Made by a program: the position numbers and the translations under genes | Notes under the pieces: model-generated | Seen by the model: the letters and a program-made list of their open reading frames with translations, nothing else | What the model was told of the DNA's origin: nothing | Database searches by the model: none | Shown: positions 54,364 through 63,549 of the stretch, piece by piece | Numbering within the stretch: the stretch's first letter is position 1 | Layout of the letters: the number at the start of each line of letters is the position of its first letter | NCBI RefSeq assembly: GCF_019278525.1 | Contig: NZ_CP058986.1 | Span: forward strand, 1,708,001-1,772,000 | Length of the DNA stretch: 64,000 nt | Source: Polaribacter sp. HaHaR_3_91 | GTDB lineage: Bacteria > Bacteroidota > Bacteroidia > Flavobacteriales > Flavobacteriaceae | Direction: 5' to 3'

Positions 54364-55842
54364 ATGAAAAATTTTAAGATAATATTATTTTTAATGATGA
54401 CTGTTGTAGTCTCTTCTTGTGAAGATTTAGACATCAATGACAATCCAAATAAAGTAAGTGTAACACATCCAGATTTATTACTAACTAACATTGTAACATC
54501 TGCTTTTCAGGTAAAAGGAACAGGGGCAATGTATGCTTCAAGAATGATTGTACAAACGGATGGCGAGAGTACTTCGCAATTTTATAAATGGGACAGAGCT
54601 AGTTTTGATGGATACAATAGCTTAAGACAGGTTACCAAAATGATGGAAGAAGCAGATAGAATAGAAGATGATTCTTACAAAGGAATCGGTTACTTTTTTA
54701 AAGCTTATTATTTTTATGATTTGGCGTTAACTTTTGGAGATGTTCCTTATGCAGACGCTTTAAAAGGAGAAACGGAAGATTTATATCAACCAAAATACAG
54801 TACACAAGAAGAGGTTTTTACAGGGGTTTTAGCTGAGTTAGAAATGGCAAACACTTTGTTAGATGGAACAAGTATTATTACTGGAGATCCTATTTTTAAT
54901 GGAGATGTTAGCAAATGGAAAAAGTTAGTAAACTCTTTTCGTTTAAAAGTTTTGTTGACACTTTCTAAAAAGGAAGGAAGTTCTTCTATAAATATTAAAA
55001 ATGAATTTGCTTCTATTTACAACTCAGAATCTATAATAGCAACTCCAGAAGAAAGTGCACGTTTAGAATTTGTAGATGTGGTAGATTCTAGATATACAGA
55101 ATTCAATTCTAGTGGGTATGGTTCTGGTTTATACATGGCATCTACTTTTATAGATATGTTGGTAGAAAGAGATGATAAACGATTATTTGCTATTGCAGGT
55201 CAGACTAAAAATGCAAAAGAAGCAGGTTTGTCTATAGATGATTTTACTGCGTACGCAGGAGGAAATCCTATTGCGGCTTATAATGATGTGAATTTAGTGG
55301 CAGCAGCCGGAGATATATCTAAAGTAAATGATAGGTATACAGCAGACGCAACAACAGAGGCACATAATCTTTTAAGTTTTTCAGAGGTTCAATTTATTTT
55401 GGCAGAAGCAGCAGTAAAAGGATGGATTTCTTCAACAAGTGCTCAAATTTATTATGAAAACGGAATTAAAGCAAACTTCCAATTCTATAATACGTATGCA
55501 AAAGGTTATGAAGCGTATTATACGCAAGCTGAAGCTGTAAATTATATTGAAGGAACAAAAGTGAACTTTTTAAATGCAACTAAAGACGAAGAAAAATTAG
55601 AATTAATTCTTACTCAAAAATATTTGACTTCTTTTTTACAAGGTGGATGGAACATGTATTTTGATCATTTAAGAACAGGTTATCCAGAATTTCCATATTT
55701 AGGTTCAGATACACCTCCAACAAGATGGATTTATCCTTTAGATGAATACAATAACAATGCTACCAATGTTACGGAAGCTATTGATAGACAATTTGGAGGT
55801 TCTAATGACGGAATTAGAGAATTGACTTGGTGGTTAAAGTAA
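54364..55842 (+). CDS. SusD/RagB-type substrate-binding lipoprotein
   Basis: 492 residues, 5 bases after susC. Lipobox VSSC (Cys19). The SusD fold is shown by the TPR-like helices (IGYFFKAYYFYDLALTFGDVPYAD) and the C-terminal EKLELILTQKYLTSFLQGGWNMYFDHLRTG segment typical of SusD_like. It forms the lid of the SusC channel and binds substrate at the surface. No carbohydrate enzyme is encoded nearby. Confidence 0.93.
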   Translation: MKNFKIILFLMMTVVVSSCEDLDINDNPNKVSVTHPDLLLTNIVTSAFQVKGTGAMYASRMIVQTDGESTSQFYKWDRASFDGYNSLRQVTKMMEEADRIEDDSYKGIGYFFKAYYFYDLALTFGDVPYADALKGETEDLYQPKYSTQEEVFTGVLAELEMANTLLDGTSIITGDPIFNGDVSKWKKLVNSFRLKVLLTLSKKEGSSSINIKNEFASIYNSESIIATPEESARLEFVDVVDSRYTEFNSSGYGSGLYMASTFIDMLVERDDKRLFAIAGQTKNAKEAGLSIDDFTAYAGGNPIAAYNDVNLVAAAGDISKVNDRYTADATTEAHNLLSFSEVQFILAEAAVKGWISSTSAQIYYENGIKANFQFYNTYAKGYEAYYTQAEAVNYIEGTKVNFLNATKDEEKLELILTQKYLTSFLQGGWNMYFDHLRTGYPEFPYLGSDTPPTRWIYPLDEYNNNATNVTEAIDRQFGGSNDGIRELTWWLK

Positions 55843-55856
55843 AAGAAAAACAAACT

Positions 55857-55893
55857 AAATAAGGTTGTAATTTTAATTATGGCCTTATTTTTA
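55857..55893 (+). terminator. Hairpin between susD and phosphatase genes
   Basis: AAATAAGG (55857-55864) pairs with CCTTATTT (55883-55890), then a short T-rich stretch. It may partly stop transcription and lower phosphatase expression relative to SusCD. Confidence 0.5.
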
Positions 55894-55905
55894 ATTTAAA
55901 GAAAA

Positions 55906-57492
55906 ATGAAAAAAAAGATATTCATTACATTTTCTATATTGTTTTGTGTTCCGTTTTTGTGGGCGCAAAAAATAGAGATAAAACCTTATTTACAAGATGC
56001 AGAACCTACTTCTATTAAAATTATGTGGCAAACTGATTTTGGAGAAGAATCTATTGTTTATTGGGGAACAAAAAAGAACAAGTTAAAAAATAAAGCTTCA
56101 GGAACTTCTTTTGATATTAATTTTACAGAAAAAAGAGTGCATGAAGTTGTAATAACAGACTTAACAAGGTTTACAACCTATTTTTATAAAGTACAAACAG
56201 GTAAAGCCGTTTCTGAAGTATATCAATTTAAAACACCTCCTTTTGCAGGCGGCTCTAAAAAGATAAATCTAGTTGCTATGAGCGATATGCAAAATGATTG
56301 GCAGCATCCAACAAAATTTCAAGAAATTGTAGAAGAAGGAGTTTTACCTTATTTTAAAAAGAATTTTGAAGGCGATATTTCAGACAATCTTGCAATGGTG
56401 GTAATTCCAGGAGACTTGGTAGTTACTGGCAGTACTTTTAATCAATGGGAAGAACATTTTTTTAAACAATCAGAAAAATTATTTTCTCAAGTGCCTGTGT
56501 ATCCAGTTCCTGGGAATCATGAACGGAATTCAGATTATTTCTTTAAGTATTTTAGCCTTCCTAAAAACGGAAGTCCAGAATATGCAGAACATTGGTGGTT
56601 TAAAGATTATGCTAATACCAGAATTATTGGTTTAGACTCTAATGATGGTTATCGAAATATAAAGCAACAATTAACTTGGTTAAAAGAGCTTTTGGCTAAA
56701 ACAGCCCAAAATGATTCGATAGATTTTGTTTTTGCACAATTACATCATCCACATAAATCTGAACTATGGATTCCTGGTGAAGAAGATTTCTCAGGAAAAG
56801 TGGTAGAATTATTAGAAAACTTTACAAAAGAATCCAACAAACCAAGTTTGCACTTTTTCGGACACACACATGGCTATTCTAGAGGACAATCTAAAGAACA
56901 CAAACACTTATGGGTAAATGTTGCTTCCGCCGGAGGTGCAATTGATAATTGGGGCGAATTTGAAGGTAGAGATTACGACGAATTTACAGTAACACAAGAC
57001 GAATATGGTTTTGTTTTAGCAACCATAGATCCAGATAAAGAGAACCCTTCTTTTACCTTAAAAAGAATAAGTAGAGGTAATAATATTGAATTTAGAAATA
57101 ACGAATTAAGAGATAGTATTACGGTTTTTAAAAAAACGATTCAGCCAAAAACACCTGTTTTAGTTGGTTTTAGCAAAGAAGAACAACCTATTTATAAAGT
57201 AGTTTTAAAAGCAAATTCTTTTACAAGTGATAAAAAAGATGCTTTTCATGCAGGAGCAAATTGGCAAGTATCTACCACAGAAGATTTTGCAAAACCAACT
57301 TATGATTCATGGAAACAACATGAAAATTGGTATTACAGAGAAAACCGACAAAAGGATGATGATTTAACGGATGAGATTTTAGATAGAAAATTACAAAATG
57401 ATACCACCTATTTTGTTCGTGTACGTTACAGAGATCAATTTTTAAATTGGAGTAATTGGTCTGCGATAAAAACATTTAAAACAATTAAATAA
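55906..57492 (+). CDS. Purple-acid-phosphatase-like metallophosphoesterase, secreted
   Basis: 528 residues; signal peptide (1-20, ending LWAQ). Residues about 22-110 form a fibronectin III-type N-domain of purple acid phosphatases (KIMWQTDFGEESIVYWGTK). The metallophosphoesterase domain (about 120-340) has AMSDMQ, VIPGDLVVTG, VPGNHE, LHHPHKSE and FGHTHGYSRG, the full dimetal ligand set. A C-terminal domain (about 410-528) looks Ig-like, with an aromatic-rich NWYYRENRQ region. It releases phosphate from esters outside the cytoplasm. Its TAA stop overlaps the next ATG by one base. Confidence 0.9.
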   Translation: MKKKIFITFSILFCVPFLWAQKIEIKPYLQDAEPTSIKIMWQTDFGEESIVYWGTKKNKLKNKASGTSFDINFTEKRVHEVVITDLTRFTTYFYKVQTGKAVSEVYQFKTPPFAGGSKKINLVAMSDMQNDWQHPTKFQEIVEEGVLPYFKKNFEGDISDNLAMVVIPGDLVVTGSTFNQWEEHFFKQSEKLFSQVPVYPVPGNHERNSDYFFKYFSLPKNGSPEYAEHWWFKDYANTRIIGLDSNDGYRNIKQQLTWLKELLAKTAQNDSIDFVFAQLHHPHKSELWIPGEEDFSGKVVELLENFTKESNKPSLHFFGHTHGYSRGQSKEHKHLWVNVASAGGAIDNWGEFEGRDYDEFTVTQDEYGFVLATIDPDKENPSFTLKRISRGNNIEFRNNELRDSITVFKKTIQPKTPVLVGFSKEEQPIYKVVLKANSFTSDKKDAFHAGANWQVSTTEDFAKPTYDSWKQHENWYYRENRQKDDDLTDEILDRKLQNDTTYFVRVRYRDQFLNWSNWSAIKTFKTIK

Positions 57493-58601
57493 TGAAAATA
57501 TTAAAATTATTAAGTGTCTTTTTTTTGTTGATGTTAGCCGCGTGTTCTTCAGAAAAAAAGAATGAAATAACCTTTGTAGAAGACGATTCTAATAAGGTTT
57601 TTGTAATTACTTTAGATGGTTTACGTTGGCAAGAATTGTTTGCTGGTGCCGATTCTTTATTGGTAGGAAATAAAGAATATGTTGGGAATCCTGAAAGTTT
57701 GAAAAAAGAATTTTGGAGGGAATCTGCAACCAAAAGAAGAGAAGTGTTGCTTCCTTTTATTTGGAGTAAAGTTGCTAAAACAGGGCAAATTCACGGAAAT
57801 CGTTGGGAAGGAAGTAAAATGAATTTAACCAACGGAATGCATTTTTCGTATCCGGGTTATAATGAGATTTTAACAGGAAAGGCAGATGATGTAAGGATTA
57901 ATAGCAACAATAAAATTCCGAATCCGAATACTACGTTTTTAGAAATAGCAGAAAAATCGGACGTTTATAAAGGTAAAGTTGCTGCTTTTGGTAGTTGGGA
58001 TGTTTTTCCGTCGATTATCAATGAAGAAAGAAGCGGTTTATATGTAAATGCAGGTTTTAGAGAAGCAAAAGGTACTGATTTGTCAGATAAAGAAGTCTTC
58101 TTAAATGAATTACAAGCAGAAACTCCGAGTCCTTGGGGAGGTGTTCGTTTAGATGTTTTTACACATCATTATGCTTTAGAAACAATCAAGAAAAAACATC
58201 CGAAGTTGGTGTTTATTTCTTACGGAGAAACCGATGATTTTGCACATGACGGAGAATATGATGCGTATTTAAAATCGGCACAAAGAACAGATGCATTCCT
58301 TAAAAAACTTTGGGACTTTACAGTACAAGATCCTTTTTATAAAGGAAAAACGACTTTTATAATTACGACAGATCATGGTAGAGGTACAGAACCTTTAGAA
58401 ACCTGGAAACATCATGGAGACTCCATAAAAGATACAGACCAAGTTTGGGTAATTGCTTTTGGAAATAAAATTGAAGCAAAAGGAGAAATTGTATTGGAAG
58501 AACAATTGTATACAAATCAAGTAGCTGCTTCTGTAGGAAAGCTTTTAGATATAGAAGTAACAACAGATTCAATTGGGAAACCTTTTTCTTTTATAAAGTA
58601 A
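57492..58601 (+). CDS. Alkaline-phosphatase-superfamily lipoprotein
   Basis: 369 residues; lipobox LAAC (Cys18). FVITLDGLRWQELFAGAD gives the first metal site, and HFSYPGYNEILTG holds the likely nucleophile Ser. YGETDDFAHDGEYDAY and TTDHGRGTEP with KHHGD complete the metal sites of the alkaline phosphatase/phosphodiesterase fold. TAATG overlap with the preceding phosphatase gene shows tight coupling. It probably works with it to strip phosphate from the SusCD substrate. Confidence 0.88.
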   Translation: MKILKLLSVFFLLMLAACSSEKKNEITFVEDDSNKVFVITLDGLRWQELFAGADSLLVGNKEYVGNPESLKKEFWRESATKRREVLLPFIWSKVAKTGQIHGNRWEGSKMNLTNGMHFSYPGYNEILTGKADDVRINSNNKIPNPNTTFLEIAEKSDVYKGKVAAFGSWDVFPSIINEERSGLYVNAGFREAKGTDLSDKEVFLNELQAETPSPWGGVRLDVFTHHYALETIKKKHPKLVFISYGETDDFAHDGEYDAYLKSAQRTDAFLKKLWDFTVQDPFYKGKTTFIITTDHGRGTEPLETWKHHGDSIKDTDQVWVIAFGNKIEAKGEIVLEEQLYTNQVAASVGKLLDIEVTTDSIGKPFSFIK

Positions 58602-58738
58602 GAAGTTGTTTTTAACAAGTTAAAAAGGCTGTCTTTAAATTGTTTTTTTTGTCAACCTGAATTTATTTTAGGTTCTTAGAACTAGATGCTGAAACAAGTT
58701 CAGTATGACAAGATTTAAACTTTTTTAGACAGTCTTTT
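58602..58738. repeat. Dispersed repeat nested in a terminator-like inverted repeat
   Basis: Outer arms AAAGGCTGTCTTTAAA (about 58624-58639) and TTTTTTAGACAGTCTTTTT (58719-58738) form a bidirectional terminator. Between them is a dispersed element starting TGTCAACCTGAATTTATTTT and ending GAAACAAGTTCAGTATGACA, itself an inverted repeat. It is of the TGAACTTGTTTCAG type I know from Flavobacteriaceae. Confidence 0.65.
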
Positions 58739-59635
58739 TTATTTTCTAGGATGATAGGTTTCTACCACTTCTTTTAAATAACTTTTATCTAAATGCACAT
58801 ACACTTCGGTTGTGGTAATACTTTCATGACCTAACATTTGTTGAATAGCTCTTAAGTCTGCTCCGTTTTTTAACAAATGTGTAGCAAAAGAATGACGCAA
58901 CGTATGCGGACTAATCTTCTTTTTTAAATCAATTTCTAGAGATAGATTTTTTAGAATGATAAAAATCATTTGTCTGGTTAATCCTCTGCCGCGTCTGTTT
59001 AAGAAAACCGTGTCTTCAAAACCTTTTTGCGGTGTGATATGAGTTCTAATGTCTTTTATATAACTAGAAATATATTTTTGAGCAGCATAATGAATCGGTA
59101 CAAAACGCTGTTTATTCCCTTTTCCGATCACTCTTACAAAACCTTCTTCAAAAAATAAATCAGAAATTTGTAGTGTAATAAGTTCACTCACACGCAAACC
59201 GCAACTGTACAAAGTTTCTAAAATAGTTCTGTTTCTTTCGCCTTGAGGATGACTTAAATCGATAGCAGAAATAAGATTGTTAATTTCATCTTCGGACAAG
59301 GTATCTGGTAATTTTCTTCCAATTTTTGGAGCTTCAATTAAATCTGTCGGATTGGTTTCTCTATAATCTTCAAAAATTAAATAATCAAAAAAACTACGCA
59401 AACCAGAAATAATACGCGCTTGACTTCTAGGATTCACTTTTTTAGCAACTTCATAAATAAATTGCTGAATGGACTCTCCGTCAATAGTAATAGAAGTGTG
59501 GTTGATTTCATTTTCTTCTAAAAACAACATCAGTTTTTCTAAATCTCTCGTGTAGCTCTCAATTGTGTTTTTAGAAAGCCCTCTTTCTATCTTTAAAAAG
59601 AGTTGAAAATCTCTAATTGCGTTTTGCCATTTCAT
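58739..59635 (-). CDS. xerD: Tyrosine recombinase XerD
   Basis: 298 residues, typical of XerC/D. An N-terminal SAM-like domain covers about 1-95. Catalytic residues are Arg148 (LRVSEL), Lys172 (GKGNKQRF), His244 and Arg247 (HTLRHSF), His270 (LGHES) and Tyr279 (TEVYVHLD). The spacing and lack of mobile-element neighbours indicate the chromosomal dimer-resolution enzyme acting at dif, rather than a phage integrase. Whether it is XerC or XerD cannot be fully fixed by eye. Confidence 0.9.
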   Translation of the reverse strand: MKWQNAIRDFQLFLKIERGLSKNTIESYTRDLEKLMLFLEENEINHTSITIDGESIQQFIYEVAKKVNPRSQARIISGLRSFFDYLIFEDYRETNPTDLIEAPKIGRKLPDTLSEDEINNLISAIDLSHPQGERNRTILETLYSCGLRVSELITLQISDLFFEEGFVRVIGKGNKQRFVPIHYAAQKYISSYIKDIRTHITPQKGFEDTVFLNRRGRGLTRQMIFIILKNLSLEIDLKKKISPHTLRHSFATHLLKNGADLRAIQQMLGHESITTTEVYVHLDKSYLKEVVETYHPRK

Positions 59636-59825
59636 GGGATAAAGATATTAAAAGTTAGCAGAAAAGATAGCTAAAGAATTTTACTAGGGTTTCTTATAAA
59701 ATTATTTTTAAAAGAAACCTACTAATACAACTAGTTGAGTAGTTCTTTTTATGTTAAAAATTTACTCAATTTCATTTGAGTCAACTTTTAAATCTTTTCC
59801 GTTCATGTAAAAAGTAGTACTGATT

Positions 59826-59833
59826 TACTTTTG
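59826..59833 (+). promoter_or_regulatory. Minus-7 element of the small beta-barrel gene
   Basis: TACTTTTG, an exact TAnnTTTG match 25 bases before the ATG. Confidence 0.65.
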
Positions 59834-59858
59834 TAGAGAACTTAAAAATTTAAAAATT

Positions 59859-60362
59859 ATGAAGAAATTATTGATAGTTGCTTTTGTAACAATAATGGGT
59901 GTAGGTGCTGCAAATGCACAAGAAGGTATTTTAAATGGAGGGCTAAATGTAGGAGTGCCTACAGGTGATGCCAATGACTTTTATGGTTTAACTTTAGGAG
60001 CAGAGTTAAATTATATGTATCCTGTTGCAGATGGTTTTACTTTAGGTCCATCGATACAATATTCTCACTTTTTTGGTAAAGATGTTGATGTGTTAGGAGG
60101 GAGTTCTATTGAGGTTTCAGACGCTTCTTTTTTGCCAATATCTGGTGCTGCAAGATTTAATGTTTCAGAAAAATTTGTAGTTGGAGCAAACCTTGGTTAT
60201 GCAATAGGTTTAAGTGAAGATTTAGATGGTGGTTTTTATTATAGACCCGTAGTTGGTTATAAAATTGATGATACCACACAATTGAATGTCTCTTATTCTG
60301 GAATTTCAAATGATGGTTTAGAAATGAATAATGTTAGTTTGGGCGTAATGTTCGGAATCTAA
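59859..60362 (+). CDS. Small outer-membrane beta-barrel protein
   Basis: 167 residues; signal peptide (1-20, ending ANAQ). Glycine-rich amphipathic strands follow, e.g. LNGGLNVGVPTGDANDFYGLTLG and LGPSIQYSHFFG, with a terminal NNVSLGVMFGI strand. This fits an 8-strand OmpA-like/OMP_b-brl barrel. No specific role is visible. Monocistronic, with promoter and terminator both seen. Confidence 0.8.
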   Translation: MKKLLIVAFVTIMGVGAANAQEGILNGGLNVGVPTGDANDFYGLTLGAELNYMYPVADGFTLGPSIQYSHFFGKDVDVLGGSSIEVSDASFLPISGAARFNVSEKFVVGANLGYAIGLSEDLDGGFYYRPVVGYKIDDTTQLNVSYSGISNDGLEMNNVSLGVMFGI

Positions 60363-60386
60363 AATAGAAATATTGATTATATTTAC

Positions 60387-60416
60387 AAACGGAAGCTGAA
60401 AAGCTTCCGTTTTTTT
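60387..60416 (+). terminator. Terminator after the small beta-barrel gene
   Basis: AAACGGAAGCT (60387-60397), loop GAAA, AGCTTCCGTTT (60402-60412), then a T run. Confidence 0.88.
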
Positions 60417-60440
60417 GTTGAAAAAATGTATTTTTGATTT

Positions 60441-60854
60441 ATGAAGCTACTTATACTAAACGGACCTAATTTAAATTTATTAGGAAAAAGAGAACCAGAA
60501 ATTTATGGTTCAGAAACTTTTGAAGATTATTTTAGAACTCTTCAATTAAAGTTTAATGATGTAGAGTTGTCTTATTTTCAATCGAATAGTGAAGGTGTTA
60601 TCATCGATAAATTACACGAAGTTGGTTTTAGTTTTGATGGTGTTGTTATGAATGCAGGTGCATATACGCATACATCTGTGGCTATTGCAGATGCAATTAG
60701 TGGTATTACAACTCCAGTTGTAGAAGTGCATATTTCTAATGTACACAATAGAGAAGCTTTTAGACATAAATCTTATTTATCTCCTGTTTGTAAAGGAGTT
60801 ATTTTAGGTTTTGGTCTAAAGAGTTATGAGTTGGGAATTGAGAGTTTTTTGTAG
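60441..60854 (+). CDS. aroQ: Type II 3-dehydroquinate dehydratase
   Basis: 137 residues, slightly short of the usual 145-150. The N-terminus LILNGPNLNLLGKREPEIYG includes the catalytic Tyr (Tyr22). NAGAYTHTSVAIADAI and EVHISNVHNREAFRHKSY, with the catalytic His, are complete. It dehydrates 3-dehydroquinate to 3-dehydroshikimate in the shikimate pathway. Its stop is directly followed by the GTG start of the next gene. Confidence 0.96.
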   Translation: MKLLILNGPNLNLLGKREPEIYGSETFEDYFRTLQLKFNDVELSYFQSNSEGVIIDKLHEVGFSFDGVVMNAGAYTHTSVAIADAISGITTPVVEVHISNVHNREAFRHKSYLSPVCKGVILGFGLKSYELGIESFL

Positions 60855-61787
60855 GTGGAAAAAGAAAAAGAAATATCGGTTGTAATTCCTTTATACAGAT
60901 GTGCAAACACTATAGAAGAGCTATCTATAAGATTAATAAAAGTTTTTTCAAAATTAAATATTTCTTATGAAATTATTTTAATAAATGATGGAAGTCCAGA
61001 AAATGATTGGGAAGTAGCTTTAAAACTATCCGAAGGAAATAATAATATAAAATCTATCAATTTAAGTAGAAATTTTGGTCAACACCCAGCAATCTTTTGT
61101 GGATTGGAATTTTCAAGAGGAGAATGGGTTGTGGTTATGGATGGAGATTTACAAGATGTACCAGAGGAAATTGAAAAATTATACAACAAAGCCTTAGATG
61201 GATTTCCTATTGTTTTAGGAGCAAGAGAAGAAAGAAAAGATACGTTTACAAAGAAGTTAGGTTCGTTAATATTTTATAAAATTTTAAACTTTTTTACAGG
61301 GTCTAATTTATCACATCAAGTAGGTAATTTTGGGGTGTATCATAAAAATGTTATTCTTTCTGTTTTATCATTAGGAGATGCTATAAAGTTTTTACCTACC
61401 ATGATTAATTGGGTTGGGTATCAGAAAATAACTGTACCTGTAAAACATGCAAAAAGGCTAGCGGGTACATCTAGTTACAGTTTTGGCAAACTATTAAGTT
61501 TGGCGTTTGATAATATTGTGTCTTTTTCTAATAAGCCTTTAAAGATTTTTGTAAAGTTTGGGTTTTTGCTTGTATTTATTTCTGTATTAATGATTGTCTA
61601 CAACTTATATTTAAGTTTATCTAATCATATTGTTGTTAAAGGATATTCAACTATTATTATTTCAATATGGTTTTTATCGGGTTGTTTAATTTCTATTATG
61701 GGGGTTATCGGCGTGTATTTAGGTAAAGTATTTGATAAAGTAAAAGCAAGACCCTCTTATATTGTATATCAAAAAAAGAATATATGA
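60855..61787 (+). CDS. GtrB/DPM1-like glycosyltransferase family 2
   Basis: 310 residues from a GTG start that abuts the aroQ stop. The GT2 catalytic domain has EISVVIPLYRCANTIEEL, NDGS (44-47) and the DxD-containing DGDLQD (96-101). Two C-terminal helices (about 232-255 and 268-292) are as in GtrB, ArnC and polyprenyl-phosphate mannose synthases. It likely loads a sugar onto undecaprenyl phosphate on the cytosolic face. The ATGA overlap with the next gene joins it to the surface-glycan operon. Confidence 0.9.
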   Translation: MEKEKEISVVIPLYRCANTIEELSIRLIKVFSKLNISYEIILINDGSPENDWEVALKLSEGNNNIKSINLSRNFGQHPAIFCGLEFSRGEWVVVMDGDLQDVPEEIEKLYNKALDGFPIVLGAREERKDTFTKKLGSLIFYKILNFFTGSNLSHQVGNFGVYHKNVILSVLSLGDAIKFLPTMINWVGYQKITVPVKHAKRLAGTSSYSFGKLLSLAFDNIVSFSNKPLKIFVKFGFLLVFISVLMIVYNLYLSLSNHIVVKGYSTIIISIWFLSGCLISIMGVIGVYLGKVFDKVKARPSYIVYQKKNI

Positions 61788-62455
61788 TAGTAGAATACTT
61801 AGAATGGGATTCGATTTTTTTTGGAGTTGATGTTTATAGAGGTAAATGCAAAAGTGCTGTAAAAGCTAACGAAATACAACTTAATAAAGGATTGACTTAT
61901 TTGTTTTGTGAAGAAGAGGTAAAGTTATTAGAGAAATATTTATTTGATGTTAAAGTTACTTTTACTAAAATATTGACTCATAGAAGAATAGGGATAGATC
62001 CTAAAATAATTTCTTATCCTTTAGGTAATAAGGTTTCTAGAGAATTACTTAATTTAACTTATCAAAGTGGTCAGTATTCAAGATTTAAAATAGACCCTAA
62101 AATACCCAATGATAAATTTTTAGAATTTTATAAATTATGGATTTTAAACTCTGTAAATAGAAGTTTTAGTGATGAGGTATTTACCTATAAAATTGACGGA
62201 ATTGATGTAGGTCTGATTACCTTAAAAAAGGATAAAGAAACCTGTAAAATTGGTTTGTTGTCTGTTGATGAAGTTCAGAGAGGTAAAAAAATAGGGAGTA
62301 AGTTAATGTTGGCAGCAGAAAAGTGGGCACAAGACAATGAATGTAAAGAAATATTGGTCGAAACTCAAGAACAAAATAAAATTGCTGTCGCATTTTATAA
62401 GAGAATGAAATATAATATTGTGCAAAAAGAATATATCTATCATTTATGGAGGTAA
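61784..62455 (+). CDS. GNAT acetyltransferase, WecD/RffC-like
   Basis: 223 residues, matching the length of E. coli WecD (224). The GNAT core is in the C-terminal half: IGLLSVDEVQRGKKIGSKLM (acetyl-CoA pyrophosphate loop QRGKKIG) and AVAFYKRMKYN. WecD acetylates dTDP-4-amino-4,6-dideoxygalactose to dTDP-Fuc4NAc. The very next gene is a WecE-type transaminase, as in the E. coli enterobacterial common antigen cluster (wecD, wecE), which supports this call. Overlaps both neighbours. Confidence 0.82.
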   Translation: MIVEYLEWDSIFFGVDVYRGKCKSAVKANEIQLNKGLTYLFCEEEVKLLEKYLFDVKVTFTKILTHRRIGIDPKIISYPLGNKVSRELLNLTYQSGQYSRFKIDPKIPNDKFLEFYKLWILNSVNRSFSDEVFTYKIDGIDVGLITLKKDKETCKIGLLSVDEVQRGKKIGSKLMLAAEKWAQDNECKEILVETQEQNKIAVAFYKRMKYNIVQKEYIYHLWR

Positions 62456-63549
62456 ATACTGTAATTCCATTTAACAAGCCTTACCTAACAGGTAACGAAA
62501 CAAAATATATAGAACAAGCGGTAGCTTCTGGTAAAATTTCTGGTAATGGAATTTTTACGCAAAAATGTCAGCATTTTTTTGAAGAAAGATATGGAATAAA
62601 AAAAACACTGCTTACAACTTCTTGTACAGATGCACTAGAGATGTGTGCTATTTTATTAGGGATAAAAGAAGGAGATGAAGTTATTATGCCTTCTTATACG
62701 TTTGTGTCTACAGCGAATGCTTTTGTGTTAAGAGGCGCTAAAATTGTGTTTGCAGATTCTAGAGCAGATCAACCTAATATTGATGAAAATAAGCTAGAAG
62801 ACTTAATTACATCAAAAACAAAAGCAATTGTTGTAGTACATTATGCAGGTGTAGCTTGCGAAATGGATACAGTTATGGCATTGGCTAAAAAATATGGAAT
62901 TTATGTGGTTGAAGATGCCGCCCAAGCGATAGAATCTTTTTACAAAGGAAAAGCATTAGGAAGTATTGGTCATTTGTCGGCATTTTCTTTTCACGAAACA
63001 AAAAATGTAATTAGTGGAGAAGGTGGTTTGTTGGGTATTAATGATGAGCAATTTATAGATAGAGCAGAAATTATTTGGGAAAAAGGCACCAATCGTTCTG
63101 CTTTTTTTAGAGGAGAAATAGATAAATATGGATGGGTAGATGTGGGGTCTTCTTTTTTACCATCAGAAATCATTGCGGCTTTCTTATGGGCACAATTAGA
63201 AAATTTAGAAGATATTCAGCAAAGAAGAAAAGAAATTTGGAATACATATTATAAGTTTTTTAAAGAAGAGGAAAAGGTGTCATTACCAGTGGTGCCCGAT
63301 TATGCAACAAATAATGCACACATGTTTTATGTGCTTTTAACATCTTTAAAGAAAAGAAATGAGTTTATTGCAAGTTATAAAGAAAGAGCAATAAATCCTG
63401 TTTTTCATTATGTAAGCTTGCATTCTAGTCCTTATTTTAAAGACAAACATGATGGCAGGCAACTACCTAATTGTGATAGATATGCAGATACGTTGGTAAG
63501 AATGCCTTTGTATTATGAGTTGGAACAATCTTGTGTTATTTATGAATAA
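62446..63549 (+). CDS. wecE: dTDP-4-amino-4,6-dideoxygalactose transaminase (WecE/RffA)
   Basis: 367 residues of the DegT/DnrJ/EryC1/StrS aminotransferase family. The PLP lysine is Lys186 in SFHETKN, with EDAAQAIES and GGLLGIND nearby. IPFNKPYLTGNETKYIEQAV at the N-terminus is typical of RffA. It aminates dTDP-4-keto-6-deoxyglucose with glutamate to the 4-amino-galacto sugar. It overlaps the upstream GNAT gene by 10 bases and the downstream membrane gene by 8, consistent with one operon. Confidence 0.93.
   Translation: MEVNTVIPFNKPYLTGNETKYIEQAVASGKISGNGIFTQKCQHFFEERYGIKKTLLTTSCTDALEMCAILLGIKEGDEVIMPSYTFVSTANAFVLRGAKIVFADSRADQPNIDENKLEDLITSKTKAIVVVHYAGVACEMDTVMALAKKYGIYVVEDAAQAIESFYKGKALGSIGHLSAFSFHETKNVISGEGGLLGINDEQFIDRAEIIWEKGTNRSAFFRGEIDKYGWVDVGSSFLPSEIIAAFLWAQLENLEDIQQRRKEIWNTYYKFFKEEEKVSLPVVPDYATNNAHMFYVLLTSLKKRNEFIASYKERAINPVFHYVSLHSSPYFKDKHDGRQLPNCDRYADTLVRMPLYYELEQSCVIYE

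Noticed and set aside
58739..59635. Tyrosine recombinase as a mobile-element integrase
   Set aside because: Length and motifs fit Xer, and no attachment site, phage or transfer gene flanks it.
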